The position numbers and the translations under genes are program-made. The notes beneath the pieces were generated by a model, which saw only the letters and a list, made by a program, of their open reading frames with translations, was not told the origin of the DNA and searched no databases. A stretch of DNA of 64,000 nucleotides from Chondrocystis sp. NIES-4102 (GTDB lineage: Bacteria > Cyanobacteriota > Cyanobacteriia > Cyanobacteriales > Xenococcaceae): positions 806,001-870,000 of the forward strand of contig AP018281.1 in the NCBI GenBank assembly GCA_002368355.1, given 5' to 3'. Below are positions 1 through 8,620 of the stretch, in pieces (the first letter of the stretch is position 1; each line of letters starts with the position of its first letter).

Positions 1-1
1 G

Positions 2-475
2 AGAAATTATTCTCAAACAGAAATTGCCGAGTTAATAGTTAAAAAAGTAATTGAATTAATACATCTAAAGGGTGAACCATTAGCAGGGGTAGAAGATACC
101 ATTGCTTTTATAGAAGAAAAACCAGTAAAAATTGCTTTGGCTTCTTCTTCGGCAACAATTATTATTCAAGCTGCCCTACAAAAACTAGAATTAATAGATA
201 AATTCACACAAATATATTCAGCAGAATCAGAGGCTTTAGGAAAACCCCACCCAGGAGTATATCTAACCACCGCCAGACAATTAAACGTTTCTCCCCAAGA
301 ATGTTTAGCTTTAGAAGATTCCTTAAACGGTGTCTTAGCAGCCAAAGCAGCCCAAATGAAATGTATAGCTGTACCTGAAACATTAGAATATAATAATCCC
401 AAATTCGCGATCGCCGATGTAATTTTAAAATCCCTCAAAGAATTTAACGAAGATATTTGGCAAAAAGTAATTTAA
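2..475 (+). CDS. HAD-family sugar-phosphate phosphatase, C-terminal part
   Basis: The gene is cut by the left edge. The frame is open from base 2, so the TTG at 137 is not the real start. The visible part holds the phosphate-binding motif II (ALASSS), the SKPHPxVY-type segment (GKPHPGVYLTTA) and the motif III/IV loop CLALEDSLNGVLAAKAA, which together match hexitol-phosphatase/beta-phosphoglucomutase-like HAD enzymes such as HxpB (YniC). The nucleophile DxD motif would lie off the window. The likely role is cytoplasmic dephosphorylation of a hexose or hexitol phosphate; the substrate cannot be read from sequence. It converges on the beta-lactamase-like gene with only 2 bases between the stops. 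Confidence 0.8.
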   Translation, partial: RNYSQTEIAELIVKKVIELIHLKGEPLAGVEDTIAFIEEKPVKIALASSSATIIIQAALQKLELIDKFTQIYSAESEALGKPHPGVYLTTARQLNVSPQECLALEDSLNGVLAAKAAQMKCIAVPETLEYNNPKFAIADVILKSLKEFNEDIWQKVI

Positions 476-477
476 TT

Positions 478-1425
478 TTATCTAACTGATAAATTAATTA
501 AAGCTTCCACAATAGATTGGGAAATAAAGGGTAAAATATTTTTATTCTGGGCGTTATCCTTGCCTTGAGTAAAGACGCATAACAAGTAGGGTGGTAAATT
601 AGGAATTTCAATATAAGCTGCATCATGACGTACTAGGCTCATCCAACCAGCTTTCGACCAAATTTGAGCATTATTAGGCAACCCTGCACCCAAAAAACCT
701 GTAATTTGATTTTCCTGATCACTGCTAGTTAAATCAGCAACAGATAAACTACGCTTGAGCAATTGCATCATCTTTTGCGATCGCTCACTTGATACAGCCA
801 CACCACCAATAATACTGTGTAACAATCGAGCCACAGCCTCAGTAGTTAATACATTACGATTTTCTGCTAATTCACCCAAGAAAGCTTTTTCACGACCATA
901 AGCACCATCGCACCAAGTTTTCTGATTAACATTGATACTTTCAAACTCTTCCCAACCCAAAGACTTAAAATAACGGTTGACTATATTACGTTGCTGCTGC
1001 CAAGTTTCAAAAGGTTTGAGTGGTAATTCGGGGCCACTAGTAGTTCCAGTTAAAACATCTACAATTAAACTAGTAGCATCATTACTAGATTCAACAATCA
1101 TATCCTCAATGGCGCGATTTAATTCTCGAGACTCCGCAACCATCCCACCCTGTAACCATTCTTGAATTGCAACCAAGTAAAAAAGTTTGACAATACTAGC
1201 AGGATAAATCCTTTCAACCCCTCGATAACTAAAACCCTTAACCGAATATTGCCAAAATTCAAGTGCCGATAACGCCCCTCCTGTATTAACTATCACAGGA
1301 TCTTGATATACTAACCAGGTCATAGCAATATTATCCCTAGCTAAAGTAGGAAATTCCTTTCTAGTATTTTGTAAAATTTGATTGCCAATTGAGGTAAGTT
1401 GCGGATCTTGCAGAAGAAAAGACAT
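478..1425 (-). CDS. Class A beta-lactamase-like serine hydrolase
   Basis: The 315-residue protein has the SxxK nucleophile motif (PASIVKLF, S77/K80) and an SxN-like motif (SSND, 113-116). In place of the KTG triad it has KAG (WSKAGWMS, 258-260). This is the layout of the beta-lactamase2 (class A) family in cyanobacteria, many of which are penicillin-interacting peptidases of unknown substrate and not resistance enzymes. No signal peptide or lipobox is visible at the N-terminus, which is odd for a peptidoglycan enzyme; either the true start lies elsewhere or the protein is cytoplasmic. The altered third motif (Thr/Ser to Ala) may lower beta-lactam turnover. Function is inferred from family only. 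Confidence 0.75.
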   Translation of the reverse strand: MSFLLQDPQLTSIGNQILQNTRKEFPTLARDNIAMTWLVYQDPVIVNTGGALSALEFWQYSVKGFSYRGVERIYPASIVKLFYLVAIQEWLQGGMVAESRELNRAIEDMIVESSNDATSLIVDVLTGTTSGPELPLKPFETWQQQRNIVNRYFKSLGWEEFESINVNQKTWCDGAYGREKAFLGELAENRNVLTTEAVARLLHSIIGGVAVSSERSQKMMQLLKRSLSVADLTSSDQENQITGFLGAGLPNNAQIWSKAGWMSLVRHDAAYIEIPNLPPYLLCVFTQGKDNAQNKNILPFISQSIVEALINLSVR

Positions 1426-1590
1426 AAAAAGGTGTTGCTAATTTAATATTACTAAATTAATCAGTGTAGTGGCTAAGATCACAGAACATCAAAATTCTTT
1501 ATCGTAAAATTTGTCTAGAGGATAATATATTTATTGTTTTTTTACAAAATTATCGTATCTTCTGTTACAATTCTTAGTGAGTCAGAGATT

Positions 1591-1633
1591 ACTCCGCCGT
1601 AAAACGACGAAGCCTGCTCTGACCGTTGGTCAA
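1591..1633 (+). repeat. Dispersed repeat, copy 1 (partial)
   Basis: This is a short copy of a dispersed element also found at 6551-6639 and, inverted, at 33021-33093. It keeps the ACTCCGCCG start, the GACGAAG block and the perfect palindrome TGACCGTTGGTCA (arms TGACC/GGTCA). It lies in the 361-base gap before corA; a 60-codon frame across it (1577-1759) looks spurious. Apart from this copy and a HIP1 octamer near 1709, I see nothing else in the gap. Confidence 0.7.
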
Positions 1634-1786
1634 AGATTAATAGTTGTCTCTTTTAGGAACGCGCAACTAAAGATTTTTCCAGGCTTAAACAACAACATTT
1701 TCCAGGGCCAGCGATCGCCTCGTTGGCATTTTTTTTTAGGTAATAATATGAAAATATGAAATAGTATTATTAGGCTGGTATTTTTC

Positions 1787-2944
1787 ATGAGCTACGAGCA
1801 GCAGCTAGACCATCCGTCAACAGTATCCCCATCAGAGGACGATGCAGATTTATTCGATTACGCTTATGAGCAACCAGGTAGTATACCTGGGACGTTAAAT
1901 ATAGAAGCAGATGCAGAGATCCCAGAAATTGTTCTAATTGACTATAATCATGATCGCGTGGATCGTTACAATAATTTAACCCCAGAAGCCTGTGCAGCAC
2001 ATCTAGATACCGAGTCTGTATCCTGGGTTGATGTCAAAGGATTAGGTAGCGAAAACATCCTATTCAGACTAGGAAAAGTATTTAATCTTCATCCCCTAGT
2101 ACTAGAAGATGTAGTTAATGTTCCCCAAAGACCAAAAATAGAAGACTATGCCCAACAACTAGTAATTATTACTCAAATGGTAGTTCCTAAACCATCAGGG
2201 GAAGGCTTTTGGTTAGAACAAGTAAGTTTAGTGGTTGGGAAAAACTATCTTTTAACAGTGCAAGAAAAGCCCGAAAAAGACTGTTTTCGACCAGTGCGCC
2301 GACGAATCAAATTCAATAAAGGCAAAATTAGAAACATGGGCGCAGATTACTTAGCTTATGCGCTTTGGGATTCAATTATTGATGGATTTTTCCCGATTTT
2401 AGAAATATATGGCGAAAAGATCGAAGATTTAGAAGATGAAGTAATATTTAATCCAGACAATCAAAGTTTAGCCAAAGTATATCAAATCAAAAGAGAATTA
2501 TTAGCACTACGGCGAGCCATTTGGCCACAAAGAAATGCTCTTAATACATTAATTAGAGATGGTAGTAGTGTGATAGATCCAGAAATAGGAGTTTTTTTAA
2601 GAGATTGTTACGATCACACAGTCCAAATTATCGATATTATCGAAACCTACCGCGAATTAGCCACCAGTCTAACGGATATTTATCTTTCTGCTATTAGTAA
2701 TAAAATGAATGAAGTCATGAAATTACTAACAGTTATCTCTAGTATATTTATTCCCCTAACTTTTATCGTCGGTATCTATGGAATGAATTTTAATACAGAC
2801 ATATCCCCATTCAATATGCCAGAGTTGAACTGGTATTGGGGTTATCCCCTGTGTTGGCTGATCATGATTCTAGTCGCAGCAGGCTTAGTTTACTTTTTTT
2901 GGCGACGGGGCTGGTTTGAAAATTTTTCTAAAATCCCTAAGTAA
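1787..2944 (+). CDS. corA: CorA-family magnesium/cobalt channel
   Basis: The 385-residue protein has the CorA layout: a long soluble N-terminal domain, a helical stalk, and two C-terminal membrane segments. The first ends in the diagnostic GMN signature (IVGIYGMNFN), followed by a loop with MPELNWYWGYP that fits the periplasmic gating loop. The C-terminus is basic (WRRGWF). The expected role is passive Mg2+ (or Co2+) uptake by a homopentamer in the inner membrane. An acidic leader of about 45 residues precedes the conserved domain, longer than in E. coli CorA but common in the CorA subfamily of cyanobacteria. The gene stands alone; a dispersed repeat lies upstream. Confidence 0.93.
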   Translation: MSYEQQLDHPSTVSPSEDDADLFDYAYEQPGSIPGTLNIEADAEIPEIVLIDYNHDRVDRYNNLTPEACAAHLDTESVSWVDVKGLGSENILFRLGKVFNLHPLVLEDVVNVPQRPKIEDYAQQLVIITQMVVPKPSGEGFWLEQVSLVVGKNYLLTVQEKPEKDCFRPVRRRIKFNKGKIRNMGADYLAYALWDSIIDGFFPILEIYGEKIEDLEDEVIFNPDNQSLAKVYQIKRELLALRRAIWPQRNALNTLIRDGSSVIDPEIGVFLRDCYDHTVQIIDIIETYRELATSLTDIYLSAISNKMNEVMKLLTVISSIFIPLTFIVGIYGMNFNTDISPFNMPELNWYWGYPLCWLIMILVAAGLVYFFWRRGWFENFSKIPK

Positions 2945-3203
2945 TCAGGATAGAGCTAACGGTAAACTAATAACTAGGTACATTGAGTAGTAAAAGTAAA
3001 GTTATCTTAAGCCCCAACTTTTAATAGTTTATACACCCTAATCTCAATCCCCATGATCTAGTTCTCACCTTGATTGGGAATAATAAAAGTGTGAGCAATT
3101 TAACACTGCTATTTGAGGATATAGCAATACACTTAATTATCTCCTAACACATCCTAAAAACTAATAGCTAAAAACCTAAGTTACATACTTAACCATACCG
3201 TTT

Positions 3204-5045
3204 ATGACCTCTGTTGGTTCTAGATTTAATACAAAAAAAAATACAGTAGAGCGTACTGTAGGCAGTAAACTACAAGCAATGCCATTAATTATAGGTATTA
3301 GTTTTATCCTGTTTGGGGGAGTGGGTTGGCGTTTAGCTTATTTACAACTACAACAGGGGGATATTAATAGATTAAAAGCAGAAGACAACCGAACTCGCAT
3401 CATACCCAAACCACCTGTACGGGGTAGCATTTTAGACCGCAAAGGCAGAATATTAGCAACTAATCGTCTATCCTACTCCGCCTACTTATGGCCTAAAGCC
3501 CAAAAACAAAAAAATTGGATACAAACGCGTAATCTTATCGCCCAAATCTTAGAAATTGCTCCTCAAGACCTGCAAAAACGGGTTGAAGAAGCTGGATATG
3601 ATTATAACAGTTTGATTCCTATTGCCCGTAATCTGACACCCGAACAAATTACAGTCTTTCAAGAATACCAATCTCAGCTAAAAGAAGTTGCCATTGATAT
3701 CGGCAAAATAAGATATTATCCCCAAGGAAAATTAGCTGCTCATATTTTAGGGTATACAGGAGAACTAAATCCAGAACAACTAAAAGAAAGAAAGTCTCAA
3801 GGTTATCGCTTGGGAGATGTCATGGGCAAAATGGGAGTTGAATTAGCCTATGAACCCCAATTAAGAGGAGAATGGGGCGGATTAAAACTAGAAGTTAATG
3901 GTGCAGGAAAGATCATGTCTTTCTTAGGTGAACAACCACCCAAAACAGGCAAAGATATCACCTTAACCATTGATGCCGATGTCCAAAGGGCTGCGGAAAA
4001 GGCTTTAGGTACAATAAAAGGTGGAATTGTCGCCCTCAATCCCAATAATGGCGAAGTATTAGCTATGGCTAGTTATCCCAGTTTTGATCCTAATATCTTT
4101 TCCTCTTCTGTTACTCCCCAAATTTGGCAAGAATTACAGTCCCAGGGAAATCCTTTTTTAAATATGAACCTGCGCGCCTTTCCCCCTGCTTCAACTTTTA
4201 AAATTGTGACTGCTACGGCAGGATTAGAATCAGGAAAATTCCCTCCCAATACCATTTTAGGCACATACCCTTATTTATCCGTTGGCGGTACAAACTTTGG
4301 AGAATGGAATAAAGCAGGTTTTGGTCGAATTGGCTATGTAACTGCTATGGCTTGGAGTAGTAATACATTTCATGGTCAAATAGGTCAGGGAGTTGGGGGA
4401 GAAACCTTAATAGAATGGGCGCGAAAATTCGGATTTGGTAAATTAACAGGAATAGAATTAGAAGGAGAAACAGCAGGATTAATTGCTGATGATGCTTGGA
4501 AACGACGTAACTTTGATGATTGGGGTTGGACTGTAGGAGATACAGTTAATATGTCCATCGGTCAAGGATTTACCACCGCCACTCCTTTACAAATAGCTGT
4601 GATGTTTAGTGCGATCGCCAATAATGGGTATAAAGTCCAACCTCATTTATTACATAATCACGCCGATCAATTCCCACGGGTTGATATGCAGCTTAAACCT
4701 ACTACTATCTCAACTATTCAAAAAGGATTACGCGCTGTAGTTGATAGTGGTACAGGAACAAAGTTAAACTCTCCAGATACTCCGCCAGGAGCAGGTAAAA
4801 GTGGTACTGCTGAAGCTCCACCAGGTAAGCCTCATACTTGGTTTGGAGCTTATACCCCCTATAACAAACCTGAAATTATCGTGGTGGCTTTTGCCGAACA
4901 CTCTGGAGGCGGTGGCGGTTCGATCGCTGCACCATTAGTAAGACAAGTTATGGAAGCTTATTTTAAACCAGGAGTCAGGAAGGGGGAGTCAGAAGTCAGG
5001 ACTCAGGAGTCAGGAAGGGGGAGTCAGGAAGGGGGAGTCAGATAG
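3204..5045 (+). CDS. mrdA: Penicillin-binding protein 2 (transpeptidase)
   Basis: The 613-residue protein has one N-terminal membrane anchor (about 26-45), the PBP dimerisation domain beginning with PPVRGSILDRKG, and a transpeptidase domain. Its three active-site motifs are intact: STFK (S330, K333), SSN (385-387) and KSGTAE (532-537). It cross-links peptidoglycan during cell elongation, normally with the RodA/MreB complex, in the periplasm. The natural end of the family is near VRQVMEAYF. The last 24 codons (from about 4971) are written in a GGAGTCA-type heptamer repeat and give a low-complexity tail rich in Gly, Glu and Ser. The gene stands alone; the 258 bases upstream show no clear signal. 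Confidence 0.93.
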   Translation: MTSVGSRFNTKKNTVERTVGSKLQAMPLIIGISFILFGGVGWRLAYLQLQQGDINRLKAEDNRTRIIPKPPVRGSILDRKGRILATNRLSYSAYLWPKAQKQKNWIQTRNLIAQILEIAPQDLQKRVEEAGYDYNSLIPIARNLTPEQITVFQEYQSQLKEVAIDIGKIRYYPQGKLAAHILGYTGELNPEQLKERKSQGYRLGDVMGKMGVELAYEPQLRGEWGGLKLEVNGAGKIMSFLGEQPPKTGKDITLTIDADVQRAAEKALGTIKGGIVALNPNNGEVLAMASYPSFDPNIFSSSVTPQIWQELQSQGNPFLNMNLRAFPPASTFKIVTATAGLESGKFPPNTILGTYPYLSVGGTNFGEWNKAGFGRIGYVTAMAWSSNTFHGQIGQGVGGETLIEWARKFGFGKLTGIELEGETAGLIADDAWKRRNFDDWGWTVGDTVNMSIGQGFTTATPLQIAVMFSAIANNGYKVQPHLLHNHADQFPRVDMQLKPTTISTIQKGLRAVVDSGTGTKLNSPDTPPGAGKSGTAEAPPGKPHTWFGAYTPYNKPEIIVVAFAEHSGGGGGSIAAPLVRQVMEAYFKPGVRKGESEVRTQESGRGSQEGGVR

Positions 5046-5117
5046 TAGGTAGTGGGGGTTTGGGTAGGAGGTAATGAATAAAACTAAAAGCTAAAGGCTA
5101 AGAGCTAAAAGCTAAAC
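4971..5117. repeat. Short tandem heptamer repeats overlapping the PBP2 3' end
   Basis: Units of the type GGAGTCA and GGAAGGG alternate from 4971 to about 5042, inside the end of the PBP2 reading frame. They are followed by TAGTAGG-like units and then by AGCTAAA-type units from 5083 to 5117. These match the style of STRR sequences known from cyanobacterial intergenic DNA. The coding overlap is visible directly in the frame. Confidence 0.8.
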
Positions 5118-5128
5118 ACGAAACACTA

Positions 5129-6136
5129 TCAATATCCTAAATTCTCAATTGCTCGATCTAAAATTGCCCAGCCTTGTTCGACACTGGTGATTTGAGATAC
5201 CTCTTCTCTTAATCGGGCTGCGCCAGGAAAATCCTGACAATACCAAGCTAAATGTTTACGAGATTGATAAATACCTCGTTGTCCTTTATATTCCCATAAG
5301 GCTTGAAGATGTTCTTTGGCACATTGGAGTTGGCTAACTTTAGATGGAGATGGTAATTTTTCTCCTGTTTTCAAATAGTGATCAATTTCCCCCACTAAAG
5401 AAGGATAACCAAGACTACCTCTAGAACACATTACCCCATCTGCATTAGTCATCTTTAAACAATCAATAGCAGCATCGACGGAAAAGATATCACCATTAGC
5501 AATTACAGGAATAGATAAAGCTTGTTTAACTTTAGCAATCCATTCCCACCTAGCAGCACCATTGTAACCTTGGGCGCGAGTACGGGCGTGCAGAGTTAAC
5601 ATTTTCGCCCCCTGATCTTCCATTCTCCGAGCAAAGTCAATAATGTTTATTTCTGTATCATCCCAACCAAGACGAGTTTTTACCGTCACAGGCACATTAA
5701 CCGCTTCTACAACGGTTTTAACTATTGCTTGGGCTACTTCTGGTTGACGCAATAGAGAAGATCCACCGCCTTTTTTGGTAATTTTATTAACAGGACAACC
5801 CATATTAATATCAATGGTATTTGCTCCCTCTGCAACGGCTTTTTGGGCTGCTTGCGCCATGAAATCTGGACGACAATCGAATAATTGAATACTGATGGGA
5901 TCTTCATCGGGTGCTATTGCCATAATTGCTGGTATTGATTTTAGGTGATGTATTTCTTTAGCACTCACCATCTCTGTATACAGCATCGAATCTGGGGCAT
6001 AGCGTCGAACTAATCGCCGAAATACTAAATCTGTTACTCCTGATAATGGAGACTGGAAAACACGACTGTTTAATACTACAGATCCTATATTTAGTGGTGT
6101 TTGTAATTTTGTTTTTAATTCCTTTGTAATGGTCAC
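5129..6136 (-). CDS. dusB: tRNA-dihydrouridine synthase (DusB type)
   Basis: The protein reduces specific uridines in the tRNA D-loop using FMN and NADPH. The N-terminal core SPLSGVTDLVFRRLVRRY and the catalytic cysteine loop INMGCPVNKITKKGGGS are intact, as are the FMN-barrel motifs VKTRLGWDD and IPVIANGDI. I place the start at the GTG at 6136 because AGGGGTG sits 8 bases upstream. A TTG at 6157 would add 7 residues but would bury this ribosome-binding site. Homologues have this length (about 335 residues). The gene stands alone and is transcribed toward the PBP2 end. Confidence 0.9.
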   Translation of the reverse strand: MTITKELKTKLQTPLNIGSVVLNSRVFQSPLSGVTDLVFRRLVRRYAPDSMLYTEMVSAKEIHHLKSIPAIMAIAPDEDPISIQLFDCRPDFMAQAAQKAVAEGANTIDINMGCPVNKITKKGGGSSLLRQPEVAQAIVKTVVEAVNVPVTVKTRLGWDDTEINIIDFARRMEDQGAKMLTLHARTRAQGYNGAARWEWIAKVKQALSIPVIANGDIFSVDAAIDCLKMTNADGVMCSRGSLGYPSLVGEIDHYLKTGEKLPSPSKVSQLQCAKEHLQALWEYKGQRGIYQSRKHLAWYCQDFPGAARLREEVSQITSVEQGWAILDRAIENLGY

Positions 6137-6157
6137 AATTTTTACACCCCTAGACAA

Positions 6158-6708
6158 CTGATCTTGCCCTTGAACATTAATTTAAAATAACTGTATTTAC
6201 TTCTAGTAGGGTATTAGTTATCAGTACCCATTTTAAAGCTAAAAAGTAGTATGTTAGATTATCCTGCCCCCAGGGTTATCAATAACCAATATTCAAAAAT
6301 TGCTATATTGTTCTAATATAAATATGTATTGATTTACAAAAATCTTTCCTAATTAACTCGCGGACGCAGACTTTTTAACTATATAGGCTTATACTGTTTC
6401 CCCTTAACCTTTAAAAAAAGCCAGTTGGTAATAATAATACTGTGAGAATTTTAATTAAGGATGAGGGAGCTTTTGATTAATCAAAAATAGTTAGTTATTA
6501 CCTCTCTCCCTCTAATTCGCTCTAAAATATTTTATTAAAAGCTTTATAGTCACAGATTATAGAAATGCCCTTTGGGTACTCCGCCGCTTGCCAAGAGATG
6601 GGGGTAAAACGACGAAGACGGCACGTGACCGTTGGTCAACGCTGTTTTCTAGCATACAAATCATAACTAATAGCTTAGAAATAAACGTAGTCTTTTTGCT
6701 TTCAACAG
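6158..6708. other. 551-base gap between dusB and lexA
   Basis: The gap is AT-rich and holds copy 2 of the dispersed repeat near its right end. I see no open frame of useful length and no RNA gene. Some of it must carry the dusB promoter. Confidence 0.6.
6551..6639 (+). repeat. Dispersed repeat, copy 2 (fullest)
   Basis: This copy runs from CACAGATTATAGAAATG through GGGTACTCCGCC, then GACGAAGACGGCACG, and ends in the palindrome TGACCGTTGGTCA. It shares its first 34 bases and a 26-base 3' block with the inverted copy at 33021-33093; the middle differs between the two. No transposase or coding capacity is visible. It could be a small non-autonomous palindromic element. Confidence 0.75.
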
Positions 6709-7320
6709 TTAGTTATTGGTAAATTCTCGCCATACACCCACTAAAACCCCCTGAATCTCTACATTTTCCGCTTTAACTTTAATTGGTTCGTATTTTTGAT
6801 TGGAAGGTTTTAATGTGACTTGTTCTTGGTTTTGATAAAAACGTTTGAGAGTTGTACCATGTCCAGTAACTCTAGCTGCTACGATATCACCATTTTTAAT
6901 TTCTGCGGTAGAAGAAAGCGATCGCATAATTACATAATCTCCTTCATCGATCAAATCCTCAATCATGCTATCCCCTACTACCCTTAATACATAGCAGTCT
7001 GGTTGGGAAAATAATTCTGCTAAATCTAGTCGGTTTTTTTCGTCGCTAAATGGTTCAACTAATCCCCCCGCAGCAATTTCTCCTTCTATTGATAATCCTT
7101 TTTCTGGTTGGTGTAAAATTCTAATAGTGCGAGCTTTGCCATCCGTCCAATCTATATAACCTTTATTTCTTAATCTTTCTAAACGACTTTGCACAGGAGC
7201 GGGCGATCGCAAATTCATGGCTTTCATCATCTGTCTGATTGATGGTGCATACTGGGTTGATTTGATATACTCAATAAGCCAGTCATACAGTTCTTTTTGG
7301 GCTGGAGTTAAACTTTCCAT
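6709..7320 (-). CDS. lexA: LexA repressor
   Basis: The 203-residue protein has an N-terminal winged helix (about 1-70; SIRQMMKAMNLRSPAPVQS in the recognition region) and a C-terminal S24 self-cleavage domain. The cleavage site AAG (A84-G85), catalytic Ser118 (GDSMIED) and Lys159 (TTLKRF) are all present, so autoproteolysis looks possible. It represses SOS genes in bacteria; in some cyanobacteria LexA has been linked to redox and carbon regulation instead. A box matching the cyanobacterial LexA motif lies 71-84 bases upstream, which suggests autoregulation. Confidence 0.95.
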   Translation of the reverse strand: MESLTPAQKELYDWLIEYIKSTQYAPSIRQMMKAMNLRSPAPVQSRLERLRNKGYIDWTDGKARTIRILHQPEKGLSIEGEIAAGGLVEPFSDEKNRLDLAELFSQPDCYVLRVVGDSMIEDLIDEGDYVIMRSLSSTAEIKNGDIVAARVTGHGTTLKRFYQNQEQVTLKPSNQKYEPIKVKAENVEIQGVLVGVWREFTNN

Positions 7321-7390
7321 AACTTTTTTCTAGGGTATCTTTGCGAGGACAAGCATTTTGTAATCATACAAAAACTTGATATGTCCATTC

Positions 7391-7404
7391 AGAACATAGG
7401 TACT
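7391..7404 (-). promoter_or_regulatory. LexA (SOS) box upstream of lexA
   Basis: On the minus strand the site reads AGTACCTATGTTCT. It fits every position of the cyanobacterial LexA consensus RGTACNNNDGTWCB as I recall it from work on Anabaena. It lies about 70 bases before the lexA start codon, in the gap shared with the divergent rpsO. Autoregulation of lexA is the simplest reading. Confidence 0.75.
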
Positions 7405-7598
7405 AAACATTAGAAGCTATTAACCCGTAGAAAGTCAAGCTTTGAACATTCAATTTAAAGGTTTAAATCCTAAAGCCCCAGAAAACTGTTTAGCTAAATT
7501 ATAGATTCAGTTTTTTAGAGGATGAAAAATCTAAAAAAACGATGATAATATAATAGTTTGCAGTTTCATTTTATCTAGACAAATTAAACTAAATCAAC

Positions 7599-7868
7599 AT
7601 GACTTTGACTCAGCAGCGTAAGCAAGAATTAATGGCAGAATATCAAATCCATGAAACCGACACAGGTTCTGCTGATTTACAAATTGCCGTTCTAACTGAA
7701 AGAATTAACCAGTTAACAACTCATTTGAAAGCCAATAAGAAAGACCATTCTTCTCGCCGTGGCTTACTTAAAATGATTGGTCGTCGTAAAGGACTTTTAG
7801 CTTATTTGCAAAAAGAAGACTACCAGCGTTATCAACAATTAATTGCTCGTCTTGGCATTCGTCGTTAA
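7599..7868 (+). CDS. rpsO: 30S ribosomal protein S15
   Basis: The 89-residue protein has the standard length and the conserved S15 core: [18 protein letters not shown], then [15 protein letters not shown] and a C-terminal Y/R-rich helix. S15 binds 16S rRNA early in assembly of the small-subunit platform. It is divergent from lexA and is followed 14 bases later by the PAM68-family gene, with which it probably forms an operon. Confidence 0.97.
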   Translation: MTLTQQRKQELMAEYQIHETDTGSADLQIAVLTERINQLTTHLKANKKDHSSRRGLLKMIGRRKGLLAYLQKEDYQRYQQLIARLGIRR

Positions 7869-7882
7869 AACCCTATAAATTC

Positions 7883-8362
7883 ATGCCATCAGATTCTAAA
7901 CGGGGTCGTTTACCATTTGAACCCCGTAATAATAATAAAAAACAGACTCAAAAGCCTGCTGCTGCTACTTCTCAAGCACCAATTAAGAAGAAATATCAAG
8001 CAACGTCTAGAAGTTCTCGTTCCAAATCCAATCTTTCAGCCATTCCCGATGTTGTTAGTAAACGTATGGGTAGAAGAATGGCTGTATTTTGTGGTATTCC
8101 TTCTGTGTTGGGAATGTCATCTTTATTTATTTTTTATTGGCTAAAAATCAAGGAAGTAATTGAGCTACCTCCTTATTTGGCTTTAGCTGTTTCCTTTGGC
8201 TTTTTAGGCTTGGGGGTAATTGGCTTGAGTTATGGTCTTTTTTCAGCCTGTTGGGATGAAGATCGTGAGGGTAGTCTTATGGGGTTTGACGAGTTTAAGG
8301 TAAATTTAGAGCGCACTAAAGATGCTTGGAGAGCTTCCCGTAATAAAGAAAAGTCCAGTTGA
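7883..8362 (+). CDS. PAM68-family photosystem II assembly protein
   Basis: The 159-residue protein has a basic, low-complexity N-terminus (about 1-60), a first membrane segment (about 70-90), a short loop and a second membrane segment (about 98-120). The conserved tail contains SACWDEDREGSLMGFDEF and ends in a charged helix. This matches the PAM68/DUF3464 family, thylakoid membrane proteins that help early photosystem II assembly. It is likely co-transcribed with rpsO, an arrangement I recall from other cyanobacteria. A hairpin with a T-run follows at 8501-8551. Confidence 0.85.
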   Translation: MPSDSKRGRLPFEPRNNNKKQTQKPAAATSQAPIKKKYQATSRSSRSKSNLSAIPDVVSKRMGRRMAVFCGIPSVLGMSSLFIFYWLKIKEVIELPPYLALAVSFGFLGLGVIGLSYGLFSACWDEDREGSLMGFDEFKVNLERTKDAWRASRNKEKSS

Positions 8363-8500
8363 TTTTGGAGATTATCTATTCAAAGTAGTAGTGATTAATT
8401 AAGCATAAAGGCGAAACTGAAAGTTTGTTTGCGTATCAGAATCTGCTGGTGAATTAATTTTAATTAACCTATTTATTTTTATTGTATTTGCATTGGGAAA

Positions 8501-8551
8501 ACCCATAGCGACTGCTGAGTAATAATTAGTAGAGTGTCATGGGTCTTTTTT
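8501..8551 (+). terminator. Candidate terminator after rpsO-pam68
   Basis: ACCCAT (8501-8506) pairs with ATGGGT (8539-8544) and is followed by CTTTTTT. The loop is long (32 bases) with weak internal pairing, so the structure is only moderately convincing. Confidence 0.45.
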
Positions 8552-8564
8552 ATGATTAATTTTA

Positions 8565-8577
8565 GATAATGATTATC
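8565..8577. promoter_or_regulatory. Zur-type operator upstream of znuA
   Basis: GATAATGATTATC is a perfect inverted repeat (GATAAT/ATTATC around one G), 43 bases before the znuA start. It has the form of Zur/Fur-family operators. Placed before a zinc uptake operon, it most likely binds the zinc repressor Zur. Confidence 0.75.
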
Positions 8578-8620
8578 ATTACTGTTAAAATTAGGTAAAT
8601 GTTAATCGATAATCAATAAG

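Noticed and set aside
1577-1759. 60-codon plus-strand frame before corA
   Set aside because: It translates a dispersed repeat and a HIP1-bearing spacer; no ribosome-binding site or family resemblance.
5954-5966. TGTATACAG inside dusB as a third operator copy
   Set aside because: It lies within coding sequence far from a start and lacks the full 12-base match.
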